DNA of 9,474 nucleotides, taken from NCBI GenBank assembly GCA_009835515.1, contig VXXH01000421.1, forward strand, positions 1 to 9,474, read 5' to 3'. Of the stretch, positions 1 to 7,929 are shown in pieces. The notes below the pieces were generated by a model that did no database searches, was not told where the DNA came from, and saw only the letters and a program-made list of their open reading frames with translations. Source of the DNA: Candidatus Poribacteria bacterium. GTDB lineage: Bacteria; Poribacteria; WGA-4E; WGA-3G. The position numbers were made by a program, and so were the translations under genes. Positions within the stretch are counted from its first letter, which is position 1; every line of letters begins with the position of its first letter.

Positions 1-2
1 TT

Positions 3-194
3 TTAACACATGCGGAAATGATGTTGGAAATGAAAAAGCTTAAAGCTTCTCCCGCTCATGGAACTCGAAAAGCTTTAGAAGATAATAAAACTATAGAATA
101 CATGATGGCTGTAAAAAGAGGTTCCGCGGATTGGGATAGGTGGATTAACAACTATCGCAAAGAGGATGATATTTTTGATCGTGAAACAAAATAA
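3..194 (+). CDS. C-terminal fragment of an unrecognised protein (5' end outside window)
   Basis: The frame beginning at base 3 is open from the window edge to a TAA at 192-194 and gives 63 residues of a C-terminus; the other two plus frames hit stops early. The fragment is hydrophilic and highly charged, with the segment MMAVKRGSADWDRWINNY followed by a short acidic and basic tail ending DRETK. I see no signal peptide, membrane segment or catalytic motif, and I do not recognise the family. Its codons favour A/T endings (AAA, GAT, ATA, TTA, AAT), unlike the GC-richer downstream genes, which could mean a different origin. It converges on the ABC exporter operon, with 91 bases between the two stop codons. 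The open frame and natural-looking protein composition support real coding, but the short length leaves doubt. Confidence 0.5.
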   Translation, partial: LTHAEMMLEMKKLKASPAHGTRKALEDNKTIEYMMAVKRGSADWDRWINNYRKEDDIFDRETK

Positions 195-285
195 AAGAAA
201 AGATCGAAGTATTATGAATATTTTGACCGCATAGATTTTCTACAGAAACGTCGCCCCGCTGGAGTTTCAGAAGAGATATGCTCAT
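195..285. other. Convergent intergenic spacer, no clear terminator
   Basis: This spacer lies between two converging stop codons, so terminators for both sides would be expected. I see only weak structure: TTTCTACAGAAA at 237-248 is a 12-base palindrome, and GAAAC at 245-249 can pair with GTTTC at 264-268 across a GC-rich loop. Neither is followed by a convincing T-tract in either direction. The GC-rich patch around 249-262 contrasts with the AT-rich start of the spacer and may be a remnant of a dispersed repeat, which is unproven. Confidence 0.3.
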
Positions 286-2097
286 TTACAAACCCCTTTT
301 TGTCTCCTGCCCTTTATACTGCAACTGATACAACCGATAATAGATACCACCTTGTTGCAGCAATTCATTATGTGTGCCGGTTTCTCGGATTTCGCCGCGG
401 TGCATCACGATAATCCTATCCGCATTCTGGATCGTCGAGAGCCGGTGCGCGATGACAACGGAGGTGCGATCTGCCATCAGACGTTTCAGCGCATCCTCAA
501 TCAGAATTTCGGTTTCGGTATCAACACTTGAGGTCGCTTCATCAAGAATAAGGACACTCGGATCCGAGGCTAAGGCGCGCGCGAAGGCGACTAACTGTTT
601 CTGACCAACAGACAACCCCGCACCATCCTCTTTGATCTCCGTACCGTAGACATCCGGCATCTTTTGCACAAACCGGTCTAAATGCACATTCTTCGAGGCG
701 TGCTGCACCTGTTCCGGTGAGATTGACGGATCCCCGAGTGTGATGTTCCGCTCAACTGAATCCGAAAAGAGGAAGATATTCTGTTGTACAATGCTGATCG
801 CACCCCGCAGATCCTCCAAGTTCATCTCACGGATGTCAACACCGTCAATCAGGATTTGTCCTTTATTGATCTCATAGAAACGGCAGAGCAGATTAATGAT
901 AGAGGTTTTCCCTGCCCCCGTATGCCCAACGAGTGCCACCTTCTCCCCCGGTTTTACCTTGAATGAGACATCCCGCAGGACGTAGTCCTCATCGTTATAG
1001 GCGAACCAGACGTTTTTGAATTCAATTTCGCCTTTCAGACCTTTACTACCGTTTTTAGGGACGGCAGAAATAATCGTCGGCTGTGTATCAAGGAGTTGGA
1101 AAATGCGTTCGGAGGATGCCATTGCGTTTTGGAAGATGGTATATTTTTCGCTCAGTTCGCGGATGGGCCAGAAGAATTGTTGCGCGTAGCCCATGAACAT
1201 CACCAGTACCCCAAAGGTCAGTGAATTTTGTATAATTTGTCCGCCGCCGTACCAGATAATCACGGCTGTTGCGAGCGATGCTGCTACCTCTATCAGCGGG
1301 TGAAAGATCGAAAAATAGAAGATACTCTTCAGGTTGGCAGCGAGATAGCGCCGGTTCCGCTCGTTGAAGCGGAGATGGCTCCGTCGTTCTTGTGCGAACA
1401 GCTTCATCGTTGTCATACCGACGATGTTTTCTTGTAAAAAGGCGTTGATACGCGCGAGCTGTTTACGTTGTTCTCGAAACGCTCGACGCGAATAGATCTG
1501 ATAGACGAGTGTTGCTCCGAAGATGATTGGGATTACTGCGAACGTCACAAGTGCGAGTTTCCAATTATAGAGCAGCATCACGAGGACAATCCCGAAGATA
1601 CGGAGCAGATTCGCGAAGATAGTAATCACACCGGATGCAAAGAGTTCATTGAGGACTTGCACATCTCCCATAACGCGGGTCATCAATCTACCGACAGGAT
1701 TTTTATCAAAGAATTGTACGTCCAAGCGTTGTAAATGCGAAAAAAGCGTCTGACGGAGATCGTGCATCACGTGTTGCCCGATCATCTGCGTGCGATACTC
1801 TTCAAAGTAGCCAAACACGAAGACGCTAATCAACGCCAACACATAAAGCATCGCGATTGTACTTAAGCCTTCTCGTATACCGGGGGTAATGTAGTCGTCA
1901 ATCGCAAGCTGCATGAGAAACGGTCCGGCCAATTGCGAGAGTGCGTTCCCCACCATGAGAAATCCGATGATGAGCAGCTGGAATTTGTAGGGTTTGAGAT
2001 ACGCCAAGAGGCGTCTCATCAACACCCGGTCGTAGACTTTCCCGAGGTCTTGCTCCTCATCACTATATTCGTATAGATTGCTTCCCATGCCAAACAT
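286..2097 (-). CDS. ABC exporter subunit with catalytic Walker B (TM288/BmrD/LmrD-like half)
   Basis: This 603-residue half-transporter has an N-terminal six-helix exporter membrane domain (about residues 30-325) and a C-terminal ATPase domain (about 357-595). Visible motifs are Walker A GHTGAGKT (391-398), Q-loop glutamine 439, signature LSVGQ (495-499), Walker B VLILDE with catalytic Glu520, D-loop SSVD and switch His551. The signature deviates from LSGGQ at the third position. With the upstream partner this fits a heterodimeric multidrug or lipid-type exporter of the inner membrane, where this subunit gives the catalytic Walker motifs of the active site and the deviant signature of the degenerate site. 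The start is ATG at 2095-2097, preceded by AAAGGGG at about 10 bases; a second in-frame ATG lies three codons later. The spacer from the partner's stop is 70 bases, so co-transcription is likely. The substrate cannot be told from sequence. The 60-residue-plus plus-strand frames inside are antisense shadows. Confidence 0.95.
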   Translation of the reverse strand: MFGMGSNLYEYSDEEQDLGKVYDRVLMRRLLAYLKPYKFQLLIIGFLMVGNALSQLAGPFLMQLAIDDYITPGIREGLSTIAMLYVLALISVFVFGYFEEYRTQMIGQHVMHDLRQTLFSHLQRLDVQFFDKNPVGRLMTRVMGDVQVLNELFASGVITIFANLLRIFGIVLVMLLYNWKLALVTFAVIPIIFGATLVYQIYSRRAFREQRKQLARINAFLQENIVGMTTMKLFAQERRSHLRFNERNRRYLAANLKSIFYFSIFHPLIEVAASLATAVIIWYGGGQIIQNSLTFGVLVMFMGYAQQFFWPIRELSEKYTIFQNAMASSERIFQLLDTQPTIISAVPKNGSKGLKGEIEFKNVWFAYNDEDYVLRDVSFKVKPGEKVALVGHTGAGKTSIINLLCRFYEINKGQILIDGVDIREMNLEDLRGAISIVQQNIFLFSDSVERNITLGDPSISPEQVQHASKNVHLDRFVQKMPDVYGTEIKEDGAGLSVGQKQLVAFARALASDPSVLILDEATSSVDTETEILIEDALKRLMADRTSVVIAHRLSTIQNADRIIVMHRGEIRETGTHNELLQQGGIYYRLYQLQYKGQETKRGL

Positions 2098-2167
2098 TGG
2101 CGGATTTCCCCTTTGATAATACGTCGCCGCTCGGCGTGCTTACAAAGCGCGCCCCCAGCTGCGTCGG

Positions 2168-3955
2168 TTACAGTTTCTCAAGTTCCTCTTGTAAGAGTTG
2201 TGTTTCATAGATACCGGCATAAATCCCGTTTTGCTCAAGGAGTTGTTCGTGGGTGCCTGTCTCAACAATACTACCGTCGCTGAGAACGATAATGTGGTCG
2301 GCATCTTTGACAGTAGAGATACGATGTGAAATGAGGATCGTCGTCCGATCTTTCATGATTTCGGCGAGTCTGCTGAGAATGGTATCCTCGGTCTGTGTAT
2401 CCACATTTGCGAATGCGTCGTCAAGGATAAGAATTTTCGGTTTAATGATGATTGCGCGGGCAAGTGCGCTCCGTTGGCGTTGCCCACCGGAAATTGTCAT
2501 CCCGCGTTCACCGAGTAAGGTCTCCAACCCGTCAGGGAATTCCTCAATTTGTTCGAGAAGGTCTGCGGTGTGTGCTGCAGCTCTTATCTGCTCGTCGTCT
2601 GCCGTTTCGAGACCGTAAGTGATGTTGTTCCGCAAATAGTCAGAAAACAGGAACGGCTCCTGCTCCACAAACCCGATGTTAGAGCGGAGCGTTTTTAGGG
2701 GTATATCCTGAATGTCTACGCCATCGACAAGGACGGTGCCACGTTCTGCTTGACGGATGCGCGGAATCAGGTTGACAAGCGTGGACTTTCCTGATCCCGT
2801 CCCGCCGACAATTGCGAGGGTCGTGCCACGTTCGACTTTAAGGTTGATGTCCTTAAGCACTGGCGTTCCATCGGGATAAGCAAAGTTGAGGTTTCTAAAT
2901 TCGATCTCGCCTTCAATATCTCTGATACCCCATTTCACCTGCTCACCATCGAAGATTTCAGGCTTCTCATTGAGAATCGCTTGGATTCGCTGCATAGACG
3001 CTGCGCCGCGTTCAAAGGTGTTGACGATGAAGCCGAGGGTAATCATCGGACGGATGAGCATCATGAGATAAGCCTGGAACGCGACGAAATCACCGAGCGA
3101 CATTTCGCCATCAATAACATGGAGTCCACCCATCCAAAGCAGGACGACAATACCAATCCCCGGCAAAAAGCGGAAGAGCGGGAAAAAGAAGGTCATCAGT
3201 CGGATCTGCTGGTGGTTCCGGTCAACAAACTCTCGGTTCAACGCTTGGAAATGTTCAATTTCGCTCGCCTCAAGCGTGTAGGCTTTCACAACACGGACAC
3301 CCGACAAATTCTCCTGCACCTTCGTGTTCAGTGTTGAGAACGCCTCTTGGATACGCTCATAATGCGCGTGCAATCGCTTTCCAAGAAAGCGAATCAAGAC
3401 AGCGAGCACTGGATAGGGCAGCAGCGCGATGAGCGTCAAAGTCCCATCAATACGCAACATGATGACGAGTGCAAGTCCGAAAAAAACTATCGCGTCCGCC
3501 GTATACATCACGGCACTGCTCAGCACCATTCTGATGGCGTTCAGATCGCTGGTTGCGCGCGTCATTAGGTCGCCGGTGCGGACGTTATCGTAATACGCGG
3601 CGGAGAGTTTTTGGAGATGGAGGAAGAAGTCGGCCCGGAGGTGAAACTCCATCTGCCGGGCGACACCTTGGATAGTGTGCCGTTGGATGAAGCGCAGGAT
3701 ACCCCCAACGAGCGCGACCCCAAAGATGAGTAGTGCAAAAAAGAGAATCCGCTCCTGAGAAACCGTAAAAATTTCTCCTACATAGGTTGGATCATAATTG
3801 CTTCGCCACGCGAGCTCTAACTCATCAAAAACCATCTGGAGGATCTTTGGACTGATCAAGAGGAGCCCATTCGTCAGAATCACGAGGCAGAAACTGATCA
3901 AGATGCGATACCGATACCGAATGATATACTTCTTAAGACCGAGTAAACTGCGAAT
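2168..3955 (-). CDS. ABC exporter subunit with degenerate Walker B (TM287/BmrC/LmrC-like half); probable ATT start
   Basis: This is the second half of the exporter and the first gene of the operon. Counting from the proposed ATT start it has 595 residues: an exporter membrane domain (about 18-330), then an ATPase domain with Walker A GGTGSGKS (384-391), Q-loop Gln432, canonical signature ISGGQ (488-492), Walker B LILDD with Asp513 in place of the catalytic glutamate, and switch His544. Asp at this position is the hallmark of the non-catalytic half of heterodimeric exporters. Start choice: the first conventional candidate is TTG at 3899-3901, but it has no ribosome site and cuts off the basic elbow helix. 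Eighteen codons upstream an ATT (3953-3955) sits 7 bases after a strong AAAGGAG (3963-3969), giving an N-terminus RSLLGLKKYIIRYRYRI typical of the family. The in-frame stop TGA just upstream limits further extension; CTG at 3971-3973 is the only other choice. A sequencing error (ATG to ATT) is possible. Confidence 0.93.
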   Translation of the reverse strand: MRSLLGLKKYIIRYRYRILISFCLVILTNGLLLISPKILQMVFDELELAWRSNYDPTYVGEIFTVSQERILFFALLIFGVALVGGILRFIQRHTIQGVARQMEFHLRADFFLHLQKLSAAYYDNVRTGDLMTRATSDLNAIRMVLSSAVMYTADAIVFFGLALVIMLRIDGTLTLIALLPYPVLAVLIRFLGKRLHAHYERIQEAFSTLNTKVQENLSGVRVVKAYTLEASEIEHFQALNREFVDRNHQQIRLMTFFFPLFRFLPGIGIVVLLWMGGLHVIDGEMSLGDFVAFQAYLMMLIRPMITLGFIVNTFERGAASMQRIQAILNEKPEIFDGEQVKWGIRDIEGEIEFRNLNFAYPDGTPVLKDINLKVERGTTLAIVGGTGSGKSTLVNLIPRIRQAERGTVLVDGVDIQDIPLKTLRSNIGFVEQEPFLFSDYLRNNITYGLETADDEQIRAAAHTADLLEQIEEFPDGLETLLGERGMTISGGQRQRSALARAIIIKPKILILDDAFANVDTQTEDTILSRLAEIMKDRTTILISHRISTVKDADHIIVLSDGSIVETGTHEQLLEQNGIYAGIYETQLLQEELEKL

Positions 3956-3962
3956 GGTGGGA

Positions 3963-3969
3963 CTCCTTT
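3963..3969 (-). promoter_or_regulatory. Ribosome binding site that decides the exporter start
   Basis: On the minus strand the sequence reads AAAGGAG, with 7 bases to an ATT codon at 3953-3955. No ATG or GTG is in frame between the upstream stop and residue 19, and the annotatable TTG at 3901 lacks any purine-rich leader. The site therefore argues for initiation at ATT. Confidence 0.65.
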
Positions 3970-4039
3970 CCGGCAGGTGAGCCGCGCGTTGTCAATTTTA
4001 TAGTTTGACGTAAATGTCGGATATGTGTTTAATCAAGTT

Positions 4040-4073
4040 TTCGGTAGCGACGGTCACAAACTCACCTACCGAA
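4040..4073. repeat. 8-bp perfect inverted repeat in the divergent region
   Basis: TTCGGTAG at 4040-4047 is matched by its exact reverse complement CTACCGAA at 4066-4073, separated by 18 bases. It lies upstream of both divergent transcripts and could be a repressor or activator operator, or simply a hairpin. No recognised operator consensus is evident. Confidence 0.4.
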
Positions 4074-4121
4074 CACTGATTGCCAATTGCTGATGACTGA
4101 AAGCCTCTGAGAAAAAATATA

Positions 4122-4151
4122 TTGACAGTATTCTCTCCTGCAGTGTATGAT
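4122..4151 (+). promoter_or_regulatory. Sigma70-type promoter for gnd
   Basis: A perfect -35 hexamer TTGACA (4122-4127) is followed by an 18-base spacer and a -10 TATGAT (4146-4151, five of six consensus positions). Transcription would begin around 4158, leaving a leader of about 30 bases before the gnd start codon. It is the best promoter match I noticed in the window. Confidence 0.65.
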
Positions 4152-4186
4152 ATGCAAAACAGACGCTACCATAGGAGGAAACAGAT

Positions 4187-5650
<1,464 letters not shown>

Positions 5651-5652
5651 TT

Positions 5653-5744
5653 GTCAGTTTTCAGTGCGGTTTTTCTGCGAAAAACCTTTCAGTCGTCAGA
5701 AAGAGATGAACGAACTATCAGAACTTCTTTAACTGAAAACTGAC
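5653..5744. repeat. 92-bp element with perfect 13-bp terminal inverted repeats and internal hairpin
   Basis: GTCAGTTTTCAGT at 5653-5665 is the exact reverse complement of ACTGAAAACTGAC at 5732-5744. Just inside the left arm, GGTTTTT (5668-5674) pairs perfectly with AAAAACC (5680-5686) around a 5-base loop. The element begins two bases after the gnd stop codon and its right arm runs into a further ACTGATAACTGATAA stretch. It may be a dispersed REP- or MITE-like repeat and could also act as the gnd terminator. There is no obvious target-site duplication and no T-tract directly after the inner hairpin. Confidence 0.6.
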
Positions 5745-5776
5745 TGATAACTGATAATTCCTAAAAAGGAGCGTTT

Positions 5777-6673
5777 ATGGAACACGGACCACAACAAGTA
5801 CTTTATGATTTCAAACCACAGCACGAGTTTTTCGTCGGAATTGATTCGGACGGTTGCGTTTTCAATAGCATGGAGGTCAAACACAACGACTGCTTCAGTG
5901 TGAACCTCGTCAAGCATTTCGGCTTGGCATCCATCTCACGGCAGGTGCATCAGGCATGGGATTTTGTGAATCTCTACTCAAAGACACGTGGCACAAACCG
6001 GTTCAAGGCGATCTTACTGGTGTGCGATTTCTTACGCGAGATGTCGCTCGTGCAGAAGATGGGTGTCGCAGTGCCGGAACTCCCCCACCTACGCGAATGG
6101 TCAGAAACGGAAACGAAACTCGGTAACCCTGCACTCCAAACTGCCATTGACAATGCCACCGGTGAGAGGCTCGACGAATTGAATCAAGTCATGGCGTGGA
6201 GTCTCGGCGTGAACGAAAGTGTCGCTGAGATCGTCTATAACCTCCCCCCGTTTCCCGGTGTCCGTGAGGCACTGCAACGGCTTCAAGGTAAAGCGGATGT
6301 CATCGTCGTCTCTGCTACACCGGACGAGGCACTTCAACGCGAATGGGACGAACACGAAATTGATACTTACGTCGCCCTGATCGCCGGTCAAGAGATGGGT
6401 ACGAAAACGGAACACCTCACGATAACGACGAAAGATAGGTATCCCGAAAACCACGTTTTGATGCTCGGTGATTCTCCCGGTGATCTGAAAGCAGCACAGG
6501 ACGTGGACGCGTTATTCTTCCCTGTCAATCCGGGTGCTGAGGACACATCGTGGCAACTGTTCCTTGATGAAGCGATGGGCAAATTTTTTGATGGACAATA
6601 CGCAGGTGCCTATGAGGATGCATTGATTGACAAATTTCAGGAATTGTTGCCCGAAACCCCACCGTGGCAATGA
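5777..6673 (+). CDS. HAD-superfamily hydrolase (probable phosphatase), substrate unknown
   Basis: This 298-residue soluble protein contains the four haloacid dehalogenase motifs in order. Motif I is GIDSDG with nucleophile Asp23 and acid/base Asp25; motif II is VIVVSAT with Ser179; motif III is probably Lys210 in MGTKTE; motif IV is LMLGDSPGDLKAA with Asp232 and Asp236 for magnesium. About 150 residues lie between motifs I and II, consistent with a large helical (C1-type) cap at roughly 35-160 that would determine substrate. DxDG favours phosphomonoester hydrolysis, but Gly26 is followed by Cys-Val instead of the common Thr. The start is ATG with AAGGAG at 5766-5771, 5 bases upstream. It follows gnd at 126 bases with an inverted-repeat element between, so a role with a sugar phosphate is possible but only inferred. 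There is no signal peptide. Confidence 0.85.
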   Translation: MEHGPQQVLYDFKPQHEFFVGIDSDGCVFNSMEVKHNDCFSVNLVKHFGLASISRQVHQAWDFVNLYSKTRGTNRFKAILLVCDFLREMSLVQKMGVAVPELPHLREWSETETKLGNPALQTAIDNATGERLDELNQVMAWSLGVNESVAEIVYNLPPFPGVREALQRLQGKADVIVVSATPDEALQREWDEHEIDTYVALIAGQEMGTKTEHLTITTKDRYPENHVLMLGDSPGDLKAAQDVDALFFPVNPGAEDTSWQLFLDEAMGKFFDGQYAGAYEDALIDKFQELLPETPPWQ

Positions 6674-6687
6674 AAATCAGAAGATTG

Positions 6688-6729
6688 GATGGAAGAAAGT
6701 AGAAAAGGTTGGAAGGGCACTCTTCCATC
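6688..6729 (+). terminator. Possible weak terminator / alternative hairpins after the HAD gene
   Basis: A purine-rich tract (about 6679-6717) is followed by a pyrimidine-rich tract (about 6720-6739). CTTCCA at 6722-6727 can pair with TGGAAG at 6710-6715 around a 6-base loop. Alternatively CTTCCATC (6722-6729) can pair perfectly with GATGGAAG (6688-6695). The downstream run is TTTCCCCC instead of a T-tract, so termination strength is doubtful. Confidence 0.3.
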
Positions 6730-6789
6730 TTTCCCCCTTATAATTACCTATTGCTCTATCCATTTTGAAATTAAGGGTAAACTCAGTTC

Positions 6790-6861
6790 GTAGTAGGGCA
6801 ATTCATTGCCCGTTATTGACTTGTTCTCACTGCGAAGCAGTGCGATAAATCGCACTACTAC
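6790..6861. repeat. 72-bp element with three consecutive hairpins and complementary ends
   Basis: The ends are GTAGTAG (6790-6796) and its reverse complement CTACTAC (6855-6861). Inside are three perfect stems: GGGCAA/TTGCCC (6796-6801 with 6806-6811, loop TTCA), CACTGC/GCAGTG (6828-6833 with 6837-6842, loop GAA) and GTGCGAT/ATCGCAC (6840-6846 with 6849-6855). The second and third stems overlap by three bases, so they compete. I recall similar sequences recurring in poribacterial intergenic regions, but have not checked. It lies upstream of the hydroxyacid dehydrogenase and just before its candidate promoter. No coding potential is evident. Confidence 0.65.
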
Positions 6862-6877
6862 AAACCAAATCTCAAAC

Positions 6878-6905
6878 TTGACGAAGTACTACCTTACATT
6901 ATGAA
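6878..6905 (+). promoter_or_regulatory. Candidate promoter for the hydroxyacid dehydrogenase
   Basis: TTGACG at 6878-6883 (five of six to the -35 consensus) precedes TATGAA at 6900-6905 (four of six to the -10) with a 16-base spacer. The expected transcript would start around 6912, leaving a leader of only about 11 bases and omitting the distant AAAGG at 6904-6908. This makes the assignment uncertain. Confidence 0.35.
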
Positions 6906-6915
6906 AGGATCCTTT
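6904..6915. repeat. 12-base perfect palindrome in the dehydrogenase leader
   Basis: AAAGGATCCTTT is fully self-complementary and contains the only Shine-Dalgarno-like AAAGG before the start codon. It might be an operator or a chance palindrome; the 7 bases after it carry no ribosome site. Confidence 0.35.
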
Positions 6916-6922
6916 AAAGTTT

Positions 6923-7873
6923 ATGAAGATACTATTACAAGGACGTGTTGAAGGCGAGTTGTTAGAGAGACTGGAGAGCATCATCGGTAGTGAACACACA
7001 TACATCGCTCCGAGTTCACGTGAGGAACTTATTGAGGAAGGCAAAGATGCTGATATCTTCTATGGATATTGCAGTGAGGACCTTTTCCCGCACTTTCCGA
7101 ATATCAAATGGATTCAATCCTCCAGTGCAGGTATGGACCGACACATGTATCCGGCGCTCCGTGAGAGCGATGTTCTGTTGACAAACGCTGCGGGTTTGTA
7201 TGGCACACACGTCGCCGACCAAGCGTTCGCGCTCCTGCTCGGCTTGGCGCGCGGTATCCACGAATCCGTTCGGAATCAGGACAAGCACCAATGGGGCGGC
7301 CCCAGGACAATGCCGATGATCGAGATTGACGGGTTCAAGATCGGTATCGTCGGGATGGGCGGCATCGGGATGCAGATGGCGAAGCGCGCGAAAGGGTTTG
7401 ACATGCACGTTATCGCTGTCGATGCCTATCGCACGGATAAACCGGATAATGTCGATGAACTGATGCCGATGGACCAGCTTTCAAATGTGATGAGCCAAGT
7501 GGATGTCGTGATGATTGCCTGCCCGTTGACTGAGGAGACACGAGGTCTTATCAATAAGGACAACCTATCTGTGATGCAACCGACGGCGTTCTTTATCAAC
7601 GTTGCCCGCGGGCCGATTGTCAACGAACCTGATCTGATTGAGATTCTGAAAGCGAGAACAATTGCGGCTGCAGGATTGGATGTCACCGAAATCGAACCGC
7701 TTCCAGCAGACAGCCCATTATGGGATCTGGACAATATTATCATTTCGCCACACTCTGCAGGCGGTTCACAGCACCGCATGCGCCGTATTACCGAGTTCTT
7801 CTTGGACAACTTGGAACGGTATCTGAAGGGTGAAGAACTCAAGAACGTTGTGAATAAGCAACTCGGATTTTAG
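6923..7873 (+). CDS. D-isomer-specific 2-hydroxyacid dehydrogenase, NAD-binding
   Basis: This family interconverts a 2-oxo acid and its D-2-hydroxy acid with a nicotinamide cofactor in the cytosol. The 316-residue protein has the usual split substrate domain (about 1-100 plus the C-terminal tail) around a Rossmann domain (about 101-283) with GMGGIG at 144-149. Asp167 ends the second strand (VIAVD), favouring NAD over NADP. The catalytic triad is present with normal spacing: Arg229 in NVARG, Glu258 in DVTEIEP and His277 in SPHSAG. The exact substrate (glyoxylate/hydroxypyruvate, phosphoglycerate or another acid) cannot be assigned; there is no C-terminal ACT domain, which argues against a regulated long-type SerA. 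The start is ATG at 6923, since an in-frame TGA lies at 6902-6904. The nearest Shine-Dalgarno-like AAAGG is 14 bases away and part of a 12-base palindrome, so translation initiation looks weak or unusual. Confidence 0.93.
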   Translation: MKILLQGRVEGELLERLESIIGSEHTYIAPSSREELIEEGKDADIFYGYCSEDLFPHFPNIKWIQSSSAGMDRHMYPALRESDVLLTNAAGLYGTHVADQAFALLLGLARGIHESVRNQDKHQWGGPRTMPMIEIDGFKIGIVGMGGIGMQMAKRAKGFDMHVIAVDAYRTDKPDNVDELMPMDQLSNVMSQVDVVMIACPLTEETRGLINKDNLSVMQPTAFFINVARGPIVNEPDLIEILKARTIAAAGLDVTEIEPLPADSPLWDLDNIIISPHSAGGSQHRMRRITEFFLDNLERYLKGEELKNVVNKQLGF

Positions 7874-7894
7874 TATAAATATCTTTTTCCAATA

Positions 7895-7926
7895 GCCTCG
7901 GTCCCACGACCGAGGCACTGTTTTTT
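7895..7926 (+). terminator. Strong Rho-independent terminator after the hydroxyacid dehydrogenase
   Basis: GCCTCGGTC (7895-7903) pairs perfectly over 9 bp with GACCGAGGC (7908-7916) around the loop CCAC. After four bases comes a run of six T (7921-7926). It points along the plus strand, 22 bases after the dehydrogenase stop codon; the opposite strand lacks a T-tract. The T-run ends three bases before the next gene's ATG, so this structure is also the immediate leader of that gene. Confidence 0.85.
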
Positions 7927-7929
7927 ACC

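Larger units (their letters stand above)
3956..4186. promoter_or_regulatory. Divergent control region between the exporter operon and gnd
   Basis: This 231-base region separates the exporter operon from gnd, so both promoters must lie here or inside genes. For gnd there is a good promoter (listed separately). For the exporter, the minus strand has a TATAAA at 3997-4002 that could be a -10, but I find no good -35 at 16-18 bases from it. In between lies a perfect 8-bp dyad at 4040-4047 and 4066-4073, and at 4074-4102 a stretch rich in ACTGAT and CTGATGACTGA words resembling the repeat downstream of gnd. Confidence 0.5.

Noticed and set aside
2098..2167. Terminator or promoter between the two exporter genes
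   Set aside because: There is only a short CGCCG/CGGCG self-complement without a T-tract, and no promoter hexamers stand out, so a simple operon spacer is more likely.
5651..5760. Insertion sequence or MITE with target-site duplication after gnd
   Set aside because: The inverted repeats are real but I could not find a matching direct repeat at the two flanks, so transposition is not shown.
7016..7842. Long minus-strand frames (130 and 138 residues) inside the hydroxyacid dehydrogenase
   Set aside because: They are antisense shadows of a gene with intact catalytic residues.
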